In this document: positions 17,566 through 26,201 of the stretch, piece after piece
Position numbering within the stretch: the first letter of the stretch is position 1
Layout of the letters: every line of letters begins with the position of its first letter
Assembly: GCA_020630575.1 (NCBI GenBank)
Contig: JAHDBD010000033.1
Location: 1-44,401, forward strand
Direction of reading: 5' to 3'
DNA: 44,401 nt
DNA from: Bernardetia sp.
GTDB lineage: Bacteria; Bacteroidota; Bacteroidia; Cytophagales; Bernardetiaceae
Notes under the pieces: generated by a model
Seen by the model: only the letters and a program-made list of their open reading frames with translations
Database searches by the model: none
Told to the model about the DNA's origin: nothing
Translations under genes and position numbers: made by a program

Positions 17566-18933
17566 CTAAGCAATTTTGCTAAACATCGGCTTATTTTCTA
17601 CTTTTTCTTTATTTAGTTTTGAATTCCAAAGTCGAACATCAAACGCCATACAAACATTTCTTACAAAAGGTTTTCCTTTTTCAGTAATTTTCAAATTATT
17701 AGCTTTCCATTCTATCAAACCATCTTGTTTTAAAGATTCCAAAAGGTCAAAATTAATTCCAAAGCCAAATTCATAAAATTGCTCTTCATTCCAAGATGTT
17801 TCGTACCTACACATCAAATCCAAAATATGCTGGCGAATTACTAAATCTTCTTTTGTTAGATAATGCCCTCTCAAAAATGGAAATTCATTATTTTCTACTT
17901 TTTCTTTATAAACTTTCAGATTCTTCTCATTTTGATTAAATGCCGTCCACGTATCGCTAATGGCACTTACTCCCAAACCAATAGACAAACTTGTCGATTG
18001 AGTGGTGTAACCCATAAAATTACGATGTAAAGTTCCATTTTTAGAAGCCTTCAAAAGTGAGTCTGTAGGCAACGCAAAATGATCCATTCCTATATCTATG
18101 TATCCTTTTTCGGTCAATAATTTTTTGCCAATGGCATACAAATTCGCTTTTTCATCAGCAGAAGGTAAAAAAGATTCTAATTTCTTTTGTGAAGGTTTAA
18201 GCCACGGCACATGAGCATAACCATAAAACGCCAAGCGAGAAGGACTTAATTCTAATGTTTTTTGGAGTGTATCGTGAATAGTTTCGATATTTTGCAAAGG
18301 TAAACCATATACCAAATCAAAATTAATAGATTCAAAACCTAATTCTCTAGCGTTTTTTACACATTCAACTACTTTTTTATAGGGCTGAATTCTATTTATA
18401 ATTTTCTGTACATTTTCATCAAAATCCTGTATTCCAAAACTAACACGATTAAAACCTAATTCTTTCAAAGTCTTTAAATGTTCTCTTGTTGTATTATTTG
18501 GATGTCCTTCAAAACCCCATTCTGTATCATTGGGAACATCACAAGTAGATTTGAAAATAGTAATCAGGCGAGCAAGATTTTTTGGAGAGAAAAAAGTAGG
18601 TGTTCCTCCTCCTAAATGAACCTCTCTCAAAATTGGTTTTTGAGGAAGTGTTTTAAGATATAAATTCCATTCTTTTTCTATCAAATCAATATACGGTTCT
18701 TCTACGTTGTGGTTGGTTGTGATGCGAGTAGTACAGCCACAATACGTACACAAACTTTCACAGTAGGGCAAATGAACATAAATACTTACTTCTCGTCCAC
18801 TTGTCCAAAAGGCATTTTTGAGTGAGTTTTGCCAGTTTTCTAAGCTATGTTCTGTATTTTCCCAATACGGAACAGTCGGATAACTGGTGTAACGTGGACT
18901 AGCAACATTGTATTTTTGAAGTAAATCGTTCAT
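17566..18933 (-). CDS. hemN: Oxygen-independent coproporphyrinogen III dehydrogenase HemN
   Basis: A 455-aa radical SAM enzyme that oxidatively decarboxylates coproporphyrinogen III to protoporphyrinogen IX without oxygen. The cluster motif is C58-x3-C62-x2-C65-x-C67, with the fourth Cys typical of true HemN as opposed to HemW. It is preceded by YVHLPY and followed by the SAM-binding LGGGTPTFF. SFGIQDF, YGYAHVPW and the C-terminal winged-helix-like domain also match HemN. Length is normal. It stands alone on the minus strand, with no other haem genes nearby. A motif shared with two other upstream regions (AACGGCTACTTTTT, 18979-18992) lies 46 bases upstream of the start. Confidence 0.95.
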   Translation of the reverse strand: MNDLLQKYNVASPRYTSYPTVPYWENTEHSLENWQNSLKNAFWTSGREVSIYVHLPYCESLCTYCGCTTRITTNHNVEEPYIDLIEKEWNLYLKTLPQKPILREVHLGGGTPTFFSPKNLARLITIFKSTCDVPNDTEWGFEGHPNNTTREHLKTLKELGFNRVSFGIQDFDENVQKIINRIQPYKKVVECVKNARELGFESINFDLVYGLPLQNIETIHDTLQKTLELSPSRLAFYGYAHVPWLKPSQKKLESFLPSADEKANLYAIGKKLLTEKGYIDIGMDHFALPTDSLLKASKNGTLHRNFMGYTTQSTSLSIGLGVSAISDTWTAFNQNEKNLKVYKEKVENNEFPFLRGHYLTKEDLVIRQHILDLMCRYETSWNEEQFYEFGFGINFDLLESLKQDGLIEWKANNLKITEKGKPFVRNVCMAFDVRLWNSKLNKEKVENKPMFSKIA

Positions 18934-19048
18934 CTTGTTCTGTAAATTATAATGATAGATAAATTTATACTTACAAAGAACGGCTACTTTTTGAACTGAA
19001 AAAATGACTTTTGTTAGGAAAGAAGATGAGTTAAATTAATCACACTTC

Positions 19049-19118
19049 TAAGGAAGCGTTTCATTCATCTCTGAGGAAACGAACACATGTGTGTTCAGTT
19101 AACAGAACGCTTCCTCAG
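19049..19118. repeat. Nested hairpin cluster (MITE-like) upstream of IS1 remnant
   Basis: AGGAAGCGTT (19051-19060) is repeated inverted at 19106-19115. Within this span CTGAGGAAACG (19071-19081) pairs with CGCTTCCTCAG (19108-19118), and a perfect 7-bp hairpin GAACACA-TG-TGTGTTC (19081-19096) sits inside. The 13-mer TGTGTGTTCAGTT (19088-19100) recurs at 38878-38890 in another hairpin. It lies just before a transposase remnant. Confidence 0.7.
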
Positions 19119-19141
19119 AAAACTATAAACACACTAACACA

Positions 19142-19393
19142 TACTCAGACTTTTGGAAAGCCTATAGAAAGGTAACCAAAACTGGAAAACACCATAGTGT
19201 TGGGAAAGATTCTGGACAAACTAACCATGTCGAAAGATGGAATAATACTTTAAGACAAAGAGTAGGTAGATTTGTAAGAAAAACATTAAGTTTTTCAAAA
19301 TCGTATTACAATCATTTCTTGTTTACCTATTATTTTATCATCAACTATAATAAAGAAGCTGAGAAAAAATATTTAAAATCACTCAAAATATAA
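19142..19393 (+). pseudogene. C-terminal fragment of IS1-family transposase
   Basis: An open frame of 83 codons, ending in TAA at 19391-19393, encodes the C-terminal third of an IS1-family (InsB-type) transposase. Diagnostic parts are [28 protein letters not shown], the basic [10 protein letters not shown] and the closing YYFIINYN. These match the IS1 segment that carries the last catalytic Glu (here in HVER). The N-terminal two thirds (DNA-binding zinc ribbon and first Asp) are missing: upstream is a hairpin cluster and a stop at 19100-19102, and no ATG is in frame. No frameshift lies inside the fragment, suggesting recent truncation. Confidence 0.88.
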
Positions 19394-19410
19394 CATTACT
19401 GGGGTATAAT

Positions 19411-19848
19411 GTATTTCTCTTTTTTACTTTTAATGGAGTTAATATCTCAATTATATCCTATTTTACAAAAAGTTCTAATTTATTTTTATTTTCTCTATCC
19501 TTTTTTATAAATTTTTCGTTTCTATTTTTTCTTTATTTTAAATATTTTTATCTTTTTGATATAAAAAATATTATTATTGTTCTGTGTTTTTCCCTTTTGC
19601 CTATGATTTTACAGTTTGTATTTGATTATAATGCTGTAAATTTTAATTCTTATGATAGAACTATATATAGTTTTGCTGTTATGTTGTTGAGCATGATGGA
19701 TATTTATTTTATTATAAGTGGAAAAATGAAATTTAGTAAGTCAAGAATGTTACTAAATAATGTAATATTAATTTTTTTTGCTCTTGATAGACTATTAGCT
19801 GCTTCAAATGATTATTTGGTGAGTGAAAATATAGAACTGGTTGCTTGA
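19411..19848 (+). pseudogene. Start-less membrane protein fragment abutting IS1 remnant
   Basis: The frame ending at 19848 is open back past 19375, into the transposase remnant, but has no ATG, GTG or TTG before 19597. Reading from about 19411 gives some 145 residues with at least three hydrophobic helices (LFSLSFFINFSFLFFLYF, IIIVLCFSLLPMILQFVF, YSFAVMLLSMMDIYFII). The simplest reading is that IS1 insertion removed the 5' end of a membrane-protein gene. A short product from TTG 19597 or ATG 19603 (81-83 aa) is possible. No family recognised. The very T-rich sequence is what a hydrophobic protein would give in this genome, so chance openness must be kept in mind. Confidence 0.5.
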
Positions 19849-19894
19849 TTGTAATTTTCAAAACTTTAAATGTAGAGTTTTTGCCTATAAAAAT

Positions 19895-19932
19895 TAGAGA
19901 GATGCAAAAGTTGTCATGCAACCTCTTTTTTT
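19895..19932 (+). terminator. Candidate terminator; otherwise empty gap
   Basis: An imperfect stem (AGAG..TGCA at 19895-19905 with TGCA..CTCT at 19916-19925) is followed by an eight-T run. It lies after the membrane-protein fragment. The rest of 19849-20150 is AT-rich with no gene seen. Confidence 0.5.
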
Positions 19933-20150
19933 TACTCCCTTGATTTTATAGCAGGAAAGTAAATGTAGCAATCAACAGTCATTTTTTTTCAAACAAAGGT
20001 AATAAGTTTTTGAATTAGCACTAAACTTTTTCGTAATTCCCAGTTTTAATATATTATTTTTTAAAGAAAAGATATTTTTTTTGGTTATTATTTAAATACT
20101 TTGTATCTTGTTTATGCAAATATAGTACTTCAAGTAAACTTAATTATACA

Positions 20151-20876
20151 ATGAATATTTCAGAAATGGTACAAATTACCAACAAACAAGACAAATTTGA
20201 AAACACCGAAACAGAAGTAATACAAGGTGTTAGAGAGTGGGACAGAATTAGAAATACAGAAAAAGGGTATTATTACCTTACTTCTGGACTTGGATTTGGA
20301 TTTAGTAAAAGTAATTATGAAAAATGGTTGCAACTAGAAAAAGATACAGGAAAATCAATTACTACAATAAATTGTCATTTGGGTATATGGGAAGACCGAC
20401 TCTTTTTCTTTTTTGTAGATTCTATTACAGGAAGTTTGGAAAATGGTCAAGTAGGGGAAAATATATTTATTAGTAGCTTTCATACCAAAGTAAAACAAAT
20501 AAATATAACAGAACCAACATCTAAAACAAGTACAAATGCTTCCAAAATTATTATCACACAGGAAGAAGCTAAAGATAGATTGATGAAATGGGTTCTTTGC
20601 TCAAAACAATGGTTTGACAAAACGGCTACTTCAGAAAATCAAGAAAATGCAGGAATAGTAAAATATTTTAAAATAAATTTTGAAAACTTCAAAGTAGTTT
20701 TTGCAGAAACAAACAATTTATATTCCTTCTTTGGAATTAAGGAAGACAAAATACACGGACAAATGATAGATTTGATGCTATGTTCGCAGCCAAATCTGAC
20801 TGATATCAAATCAGGTATTGAAGATTGGATTTTTACAAATGTTACTAAACCTATTCCTCCGTTTTCACCTTGGTAG
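20151..20876 (+). CDS. Unknown two-part protein (241 aa)
   Basis: A 241-aa soluble protein not recognised as any named family. There is no signal peptide or membrane helix. Residues 1-125 include a Tyr/Gly-rich segment (GYYYLTSGLGFGF) and a strongly aromatic strand (DRLFFFFVDSITG). A Thr/Ser-rich linker (about 127-138) joins a second part starting IITQEEAKDRLMKW, with a core KYFKINFENFKVVF and IKEDKIHGQMIDLML. The tail is proline-rich (KPIPPFSPW). It is the first intact gene after the IS1 remnant and has its own strong terminator. It starts from a conventional ATG. Its link to the following two genes is positional only. Confidence 0.7.
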   Translation: MNISEMVQITNKQDKFENTETEVIQGVREWDRIRNTEKGYYYLTSGLGFGFSKSNYEKWLQLEKDTGKSITTINCHLGIWEDRLFFFFVDSITGSLENGQVGENIFISSFHTKVKQINITEPTSKTSTNASKIIITQEEAKDRLMKWVLCSKQWFDKTATSENQENAGIVKYFKINFENFKVVFAETNNLYSFFGIKEDKIHGQMIDLMLCSQPNLTDIKSGIEDWIFTNVTKPIPPFSPW

Positions 20877-21003
20877 TAAAAAACCTATTTGTGTTTCATA
20901 AGGTTATTTATGAAGTTTAATTGTATATGCCGTAAAAATCATATCATTGACCCTAGTGAAATCTTTTTAAGTGATTAAGAAATTAAATTTTTTAAAAAAA
21001 TGT

Positions 21004-21043
21004 AAAAGAGTTTAAATAAGTCTGATTTATTTAAACTCTTTTT
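21004..21043 (+). terminator. Strong rho-independent terminator
   Basis: A perfect 16-bp stem (21004-21019 with 21027-21042), 7-base loop, and trailing T run end the 241-aa gene 128 bases after its stop. Confidence 0.92.
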
Positions 21044-21312
21044 TATTTGTGCTGTAAGGTTGCTCCTCTATCTAAAGGATGAGAGTATTTTAATAAAAAT
21101 ATATAAATTAGATTTTATAAAAGTAATAAAAAATAGTCTTAAACTATATAATTCATTTTTGTGTGATTAATTTTTTTTTTTTGTAAAATACACAATAAAT
21201 TTAACACTTAGAAAGAAGTAAATTGAAATAGAAAATTCATTGGAAGCCAAGTAAAAACCCTTAATTATCAAAATTAAGAAATAACCCTATAAATATAACT
21301 ATATACTTGAGG

Positions 21313-21320
21313 TAAATTTG
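21313..21320 (+). promoter_or_regulatory. Candidate -7 box; long leader of the 74-aa gene
   Basis: TAAATTTG matches TAnnTTTG and would give a leader of about 125 bases before the ATG at 21453. The leader contains a GTAGCTAC palindrome near 21351. Apart from the terminator at 21004-21043, the 576-base gap 20877-21452 contains no gene I can support. Confidence 0.4.
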
Positions 21321-21452
21321 TAATGTAAGAAAAAGAAAAATAATTGATTGAGTAGCTACTACAGTTTGTTTTTACTTACACAGACGGAATCCGAAAAGTC
21401 TTTAGAGTAGGAAAAAATGTGTACTTGAAAGTATGCAAAACACAATAATATC

Positions 21453-21677
21453 ATGACAATATTCAAATTAATCTTTCAAGTCTCTCCACAAGATAGAGGA
21501 GGTGCTTTAAAAGGACAAAAACTAATTTTGACTAAATATTCTCAAGATGGTTCAGGAAATACAAGTTGGGTAGCAACAAGACCATTTGGTGTTACTACAA
21601 TTAGCTGGGAACAAAAATATGGAGTCTATACAAGTACCACTGAAATCAAAGAAGGAGCTACAATAAATCCAGACTAA
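21453..21677 (+). CDS. Small beta-rich protein of unknown function (74 aa)
   Basis: A 74-aa protein with no signal peptide or membrane helix. The alternating hydrophobic/polar pattern (TIFKLIFQV, QKLILTKY, TSWVATRPFG, ISWEQKYGVYTSTTEI, GATI) predicts a small beta-sandwich. It looks like half of a larger domain of the type 'W..YGVY.S...I..GA.I' that I recall from longer uncharacterised bacterial proteins, but I cannot name a family. It starts at an ordinary ATG, has a long upstream leader and ends in its own terminator. The tail-fibre-like gene follows on the same strand. Function unknown. Confidence 0.6.
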   Translation: MTIFKLIFQVSPQDRGGALKGQKLILTKYSQDGSGNTSWVATRPFGVTTISWEQKYGVYTSTTEIKEGATINPD

Positions 21678-21770
21678 ACGCACTATAAAATTAAGTAAAA
21701 AGAGTTACTTTTCGTTCTCACTCTTAACATTTTCTATTTTATGGTCAGTTTAAGTTCTTAAACTAAAAAG

Positions 21771-21817
21771 AATGGGCAGTATTGAACATCTTAATTTAAT
21801 ACTGCTCATTTTTTTAA
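21771..21817 (+). terminator. Terminator between the 74-aa and 340-aa genes
   Basis: A 13-bp stem with one G-U pair (21771-21783 with 21798-21810) and a seven-T run. It ends only 13 bases before the start of the 340-aa gene, leaving little room for a separate promoter. Confidence 0.85.
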
Positions 21818-21829
21818 ACTATTATAACT

Positions 21830-22852
21830 ATGAATAATCTACCTGATATTATTTTTGCTTTACAGCAAAAAAATCTTGTTTATAATGGAGATTTTTTACT
21901 ATTTAGTAATAAACAAATAGAAAATAATGAAATTAAAGCATACAATCATCCTGATGGCTGGATGTATCAGAATGAAGGTAAAGGTGCTAATATCGAATTA
22001 AAAAATAATTCTTGTGTAATTACTGTGAATTCTGTGTCTGAAAATTTTATGATTTTCAAGCAACAAGTAAATGAGTTTCCAAGATGGGAAAGTTATCTCA
22101 AAGGAAAAACTGTTACAGCAAAAATACATATTAGTGTCCCACAAAATACAATAATTAGTTTTAGTTTAAGTGATGGAGTAATTGAAAATAAGGTTACAAA
22201 TGAAATCACAAAAGAAACTGAGTATGAAATAGAGGTTACTATTGAAGTAAGTACCACTGCAAAAAATCTTACTATTTCTTTGGAATGCAAACAAAATAAT
22301 GCTGTTATTACTATAAATAAAATTTATGCTAATATTGGAAAGATAGCTCTTGAAAATCTCACACCTATGGTTCTTGGTGTTATTGGTGAAAGAAAACAAT
22401 ATATAGCTACACAAAATCCACCAGCCTACGAATTATCTCTTTGTAAAGAATCCAAGTCTCTTAATAATAACTATACTCGTTTGGACTCAGTTTTAAATGG
22501 CAGATTTGGTAAAAGTACAGATGGCTATTCATTACTTCCAAACATTAGAGGTTATTTTAGCCGATCTTGGAACAATAAAAGCAATATTGATAAAACAGCA
22601 ACTAAACGAACTCAAATTGGCTCTAATACAGTATTAGGAGATAAAGTTGGTACACAAGAAAAAGAACATTTTTTAGCACACACACACGAATTAAAGTTTG
22701 ATACAAGAAATGTATCAGTTGAAGTAGGTGCTACTACCCCTATACCTATTACCGTATTTGATACAGTTGGAAAATCTGAAACTAAATTGCGTAGAGAAGA
22801 AGAAACTAATCTGATCAATTTTTCAGAACTTTATACAATTAAATGGTCTTAA
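21830..22852 (+). CDS. Phage tail collar/fibre-like protein (340 aa)
   Basis: A 340-aa protein with a modular build. Residues about 14-160 resemble a carbohydrate-binding jelly roll (LVYNGDFLLFSN...PDGWMYQNEG, then ENKVTNEITKETEYEIEVTI). Residues about 185-290 look like a phage tail collar/tail-fibre region: VLGVIGERKQYIAT, RLDSVLNGRFG, SLLPNIRGYFSRSWNN and GTQEKEHFLAHTHELKF; the 'DIRGYF.R.W' and '..HTH' motifs are the hallmark of tail-fibre tips. No other phage structural gene is nearby. It could be a relic, a secreted lectin or adhesin, or part of a contractile particle encoded elsewhere. No signal peptide is visible. It sits 13 bases after a terminator. Confidence 0.7.
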   Translation: MNNLPDIIFALQQKNLVYNGDFLLFSNKQIENNEIKAYNHPDGWMYQNEGKGANIELKNNSCVITVNSVSENFMIFKQQVNEFPRWESYLKGKTVTAKIHISVPQNTIISFSLSDGVIENKVTNEITKETEYEIEVTIEVSTTAKNLTISLECKQNNAVITINKIYANIGKIALENLTPMVLGVIGERKQYIATQNPPAYELSLCKESKSLNNNYTRLDSVLNGRFGKSTDGYSLLPNIRGYFSRSWNNKSNIDKTATKRTQIGSNTVLGDKVGTQEKEHFLAHTHELKFDTRNVSVEVGATTPIPITVFDTVGKSETKLRREEETNLINFSELYTIKWS

Positions 22853-23204
22853 TAATATCAATCTAATGCCTTATCTTATTTGATATTTTAGAAGATTCTA
22901 ATTTTTGAAAGTTTGATAAAGAATTCGTTTTTGTACATAGATATATCTTTTTATCAGCTAAATTAAAAAATAGGACTCAATCTAAGTTAATTACCCAAAT
23001 TTTGAATAGATGTAGTATTTTCAAAAGACATAAATATAAGTAGATAAGAAGACATAAATTTGTCGTGATAAATCTACTAGAAATAGTTTTTATGCTTTTA
23101 TAGGAAATAGTTTGTTAAGAATTATGTAATTTCGTTTTCACTTTTGCCGTTGTTGGTGTTTTAGCGACAGCGACATCAAAAACAAAACACTTGTACAATT
23201 TTAT
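22853..23204. other. Gene-free gap with an interspersed upstream motif
   Basis: No gene supported. GCCGTTGTTGGTGTT at 23146-23160 lies 45-59 bases before the BatA-like start. In the same orientation relative to the gene, related sequences precede marC (30061-30078) and hemN (18979-18992). No terminator for the 340-aa gene is obvious. Confidence 0.5.
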
Positions 23205-25313
23205 ATGCAATTTCTCAATCCTTCTCTTCTTTGGGCTTTATCGTTGATGATTATTCCCATTATCATCCATCTTTTTAACTTTCAACGTCCGAAAAAAGTG
23301 TTATTTACTAATGTCGAATTTTTAAGGCAGGTTCAGCAGGCTTCTAAGTCAAGAAATCGTCTGAAACATATCTTGATTATGCTTGCTCGTATGGCATTTA
23401 TTGGGTTGCTGGTCTTGGCTTTTGCTCGTCCTATCTTGCCTTCTAAAAATGCAGATTCTTCTTCAATTTCGGCTAGGCAGCAAGTTTCTATTTATTTGGA
23501 TAATTCGTTTAGCCTTCAAAATGAACAGGATAATAAACGCCTTTTAGATTTGGGTGCTACTTATGCCCAAACCATTCCTGATCTATTTCCAAAATCAGCT
23601 ACTTTTCAGCTTTTAGATAATTCTTTTGAAGGAAATACAAATTTTTTCTATCCAAAAACAAATATTACAGACAAACTCTCTACAATTGATTTTAGTGGAA
23701 TTAATCACAATATTGAAGAGATTTATAAAAAACAACTTCAAACTTTTGAAGCAAATCAGGAAGGCACAAAAGGAGGAAATATATTTTGGATTTCAGATTT
23801 TCAAAAAAATACACTTCCAAATCTTAATGAAATAGAATTTGATTCTGCTTATAATTATTATGTTTTGCCAGTTTCTCCTTCTAAAGTTTCTACTTTATTA
23901 ATTGATTCTGTTTGGTTAGATAATCCATTTGTCCAACCCAATACACCACAAAATATAACAATTCGTGTTCGTAATTTGGGAACTGAAGCTATTGAAAATA
24001 AAAGTTTGCAATTATTTATTGATAATAATCAAGTTTCGGCAAGTGTAGTCAGTTTACCAGCGCAGAGTTCGAAGGAAATTGAAATGAACTTTTCAATTAC
24101 CAAAACAACAGGAACTGTTTCAGCCAAAATAAGTATTGAAGATTATCCAGTTTTATTTGATAATGACTATTTCTTTACACTCAGAATTGCACCAAAAATA
24201 AATATTCTGAATATATTTGAAAGGCAAAGTGAAGCGCAAACTTATATAAATAATGTTTTTACCAATGCTGATTTCTTTGTTTTTTCTGCTACTTCTACTC
24301 AAAACTTAGATTATAATTTACTTCAAAATACAGATTTGGTAGTTTTGGAAGGAATATATTCTATTGATGAAGCCTTACAACGAGCATTGAGAAAATTTCT
24401 TACTAGTGGTGGAAATGTTTTGGTTTTTCCTGCTCCCAATTCAAAACCAATAGATTTTAATTCAGCTTTAGGAATTTCTATTCGTGGAATAAATGCAGAA
24501 GCTGGTGTTGGTCTTGCACTTTTGCCTCCATCTGAAAATGAGCCATTTTTTGAAGGAGTTTTTGAGCAAATTTCTCCTTCTATGTCTATGCCTGTTGCAA
24601 CTAGTGTTTGGTCTGGACTTTCATCTGGACAATCCATTTTAAAATTTAGAAATGGACAACCTTTTTTGATGCGCCAACAGACAGCAGAAGGAAACGTTTT
24701 TGTTTGTTCTGCACCTTTGGAGAATAATTGGAGTGGATTCGGAAAACATGCTCTTTTCGTTCCGACAATGTACAAAATTGCGTTAAGTAGCTTATCACAA
24801 GCTGATTTATTAGCTTATAATTTGGAAGAACAGACGGCTATTTTGTCTTTGGATTCACTTCAAAAAAATAGTGTTTTTGAGTTAGTTCCTTTGCAAAATA
24901 ATTCTACTCAAGAAGTCGCAAGTCCAAATTCTACAAACAATCAGGCTATAATTCCATCTCAGCGTATTTCTGGAAATAAAATCATTTTCGAAATTCCTCG
25001 TTCTTCGCTTAAAGCAGGTGTTTATCAGCTTCGAAACAAACAAACAAGGAAAATAGAAACTTTGCTTGCCTTCAATTATTCAAGAAAAGAATCTTATCTT
25101 GATTTTCATACAAAAGAAGAACTCACAAAAGCATGGGCAGAAAAATCAAATGTTCAGATTTTTTCTTTGAATGATGGTGATGCTCAGGATTTTGCAACTA
25201 CTTTTAAGGAAAAAAATGAGAATATTCCTTTGTGGAGGTATTTTATTATAGCTGCTTTGGTTGCTGTTTTTGTAGAAGTAGTTTTGGCTAGAGTTTTTAG
25301 TAGAAGCAATTGA
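23205..25313 (+). CDS. BatA-type membrane protein with vWA-like domain
   Basis: A 702-aa protein with the aerotolerance/BatA N-terminal membrane region: FLNPSLLWALSLMIIPIIIHLFNF as the first helix, a basic segment and a second helix at about 57-77. A vWA-like domain follows with a metal-site motif D99-N-S101-F-S103, then beta-rich domains, a segment like a glutamine-amidotransferase fold (FLTSGGNVLVFPAP, about 400) and a final helix at about 678-697. Homologues are common in Bacteroidota and lie near Bat/MoxR genes, but none are adjacent here. Its role is envelope-associated and not defined. It is preceded by the GCCGTTGTTGGT motif and transcribed alone. Confidence 0.87.
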   Translation: MQFLNPSLLWALSLMIIPIIIHLFNFQRPKKVLFTNVEFLRQVQQASKSRNRLKHILIMLARMAFIGLLVLAFARPILPSKNADSSSISARQQVSIYLDNSFSLQNEQDNKRLLDLGATYAQTIPDLFPKSATFQLLDNSFEGNTNFFYPKTNITDKLSTIDFSGINHNIEEIYKKQLQTFEANQEGTKGGNIFWISDFQKNTLPNLNEIEFDSAYNYYVLPVSPSKVSTLLIDSVWLDNPFVQPNTPQNITIRVRNLGTEAIENKSLQLFIDNNQVSASVVSLPAQSSKEIEMNFSITKTTGTVSAKISIEDYPVLFDNDYFFTLRIAPKINILNIFERQSEAQTYINNVFTNADFFVFSATSTQNLDYNLLQNTDLVVLEGIYSIDEALQRALRKFLTSGGNVLVFPAPNSKPIDFNSALGISIRGINAEAGVGLALLPPSENEPFFEGVFEQISPSMSMPVATSVWSGLSSGQSILKFRNGQPFLMRQQTAEGNVFVCSAPLENNWSGFGKHALFVPTMYKIALSSLSQADLLAYNLEEQTAILSLDSLQKNSVFELVPLQNNSTQEVASPNSTNNQAIIPSQRISGNKIIFEIPRSSLKAGVYQLRNKQTRKIETLLAFNYSRKESYLDFHTKEELTKAWAEKSNVQIFSLNDGDAQDFATTFKEKNENIPLWRYFIIAALVAVFVEVVLARVFSRSN

Positions 25314-25385
25314 GCTATTTTTTGAAAACATGGTCAAGTAGACAGTAGGATTTTAAACCAATTGTTTAAATAAATTCTTACCTAA

Positions 25386-26201
25386 TTATTTTAATCCAAA
25401 ATGATTAATAGCTCCATTTCCTTTGCCTAAAATTTTGTTTTTTCCTTGTTCTATGGCTTGGTTTATATAATGACATCCTTTTTTTACTGCATCTTCTAAA
25501 CTATGTTCCAAACTCAAAAAAGCAGCAATACTTGATGACAAACTACAGCCTGTCCCGTGAGTATTTTTAGTATCTATCCAAGGATTTTTTATGATTATTA
25601 CTTTTTTATCTTTATGTATATATAAGATGTCAGTAATTTCATTTTCCTTAGAATCTAAATGCCCACCTTTTAATAAAACAGATGTATTGTATAATTGCCC
25701 AATTTCTATAGCTGAACTTTCTAGGTTATCTAACTCAATTGAATGCCCTATTAATAATTCTGCTTCAGGAATATTGGGAGTAATTAAACTAGCCTTTGGG
25801 AGAAATTCTTTTAAAGTAGAGATAGCATCATTGACAATAAGCCTATCTCCAGAAGTAGCAACCATTACTGGGTCTAGTACAATATTCTTAACTTTATAAT
25901 GACTCAGTTTCTTTGCAACGGCATCAATTACTTCAGAAGAATGTAGCATTCCAATTTTTATTGCACCAAACTCAATATCACTTAATACTGCATCCAATTG
26001 TTTTTCTATATGAGAAATAGGTATTGGATGTATATCCAATATACCTTGTGTGTTTTGAGCTGTGGTAGCTGTAATTACAGATGCAGCATAAGCACCAGAG
26101 GCACTAATACTTTTAATGTCTGCCTGAATGCCTGCACCACCTCCAGAATCACTTCCTGCAATGGTTAGGACGCTACAATAAGATGTTTTTATATTTTCCA
26201 T
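25386..26201 (-). CDS. thiD: Hydroxymethylpyrimidine (phosphate) kinase ThiD
   Basis: A 271-aa ribokinase-fold kinase that phosphorylates HMP and HMP-phosphate to HMP-pyrophosphate. The start motif TIAGSDSGGGAGIQADIK (about 13-30), VLDPVMVATSGDRL and the anion-hole segment THGTGCSLSS are present. Length is typical. Its start overlaps the end of tenA by 13 bases, so it is the last gene of the thiM-thiE-tenA-thiD salvage operon and is likely translated by coupling. Only a weak hairpin follows its stop. Confidence 0.95.
   Translation of the reverse strand: MENIKTSYCSVLTIAGSDSGGGAGIQADIKSISASGAYAASVITATTAQNTQGILDIHPIPISHIEKQLDAVLSDIEFGAIKIGMLHSSEVIDAVAKKLSHYKVKNIVLDPVMVATSGDRLIVNDAISTLKEFLPKASLITPNIPEAELLIGHSIELDNLESSAIEIGQLYNTSVLLKGGHLDSKENEITDILYIHKDKKVIIIKNPWIDTKNTHGTGCSLSSSIAAFLSLEHSLEDAVKKGCHYINQAIEQGKNKILGKGNGAINHFGLK

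Noticed and set aside
21350..21445. Short protein-like reading (FTYTDGIRKVFRVG) upstream of the 74-aa gene
   Set aside because: Under 30 codons, no start codon, no known match; probably chance in a leader.
20151..22852. Prophage or tailocin cluster
   Set aside because: Only one protein has a phage tail-fibre-like region; no capsid, sheath, tube, baseplate, lysis or integrase genes are near it.
25314..25385. Hairpin after thiD and the BatA-like gene
   Set aside because: Only about 7 pairs, all A/T except one; too weak to call a terminator.
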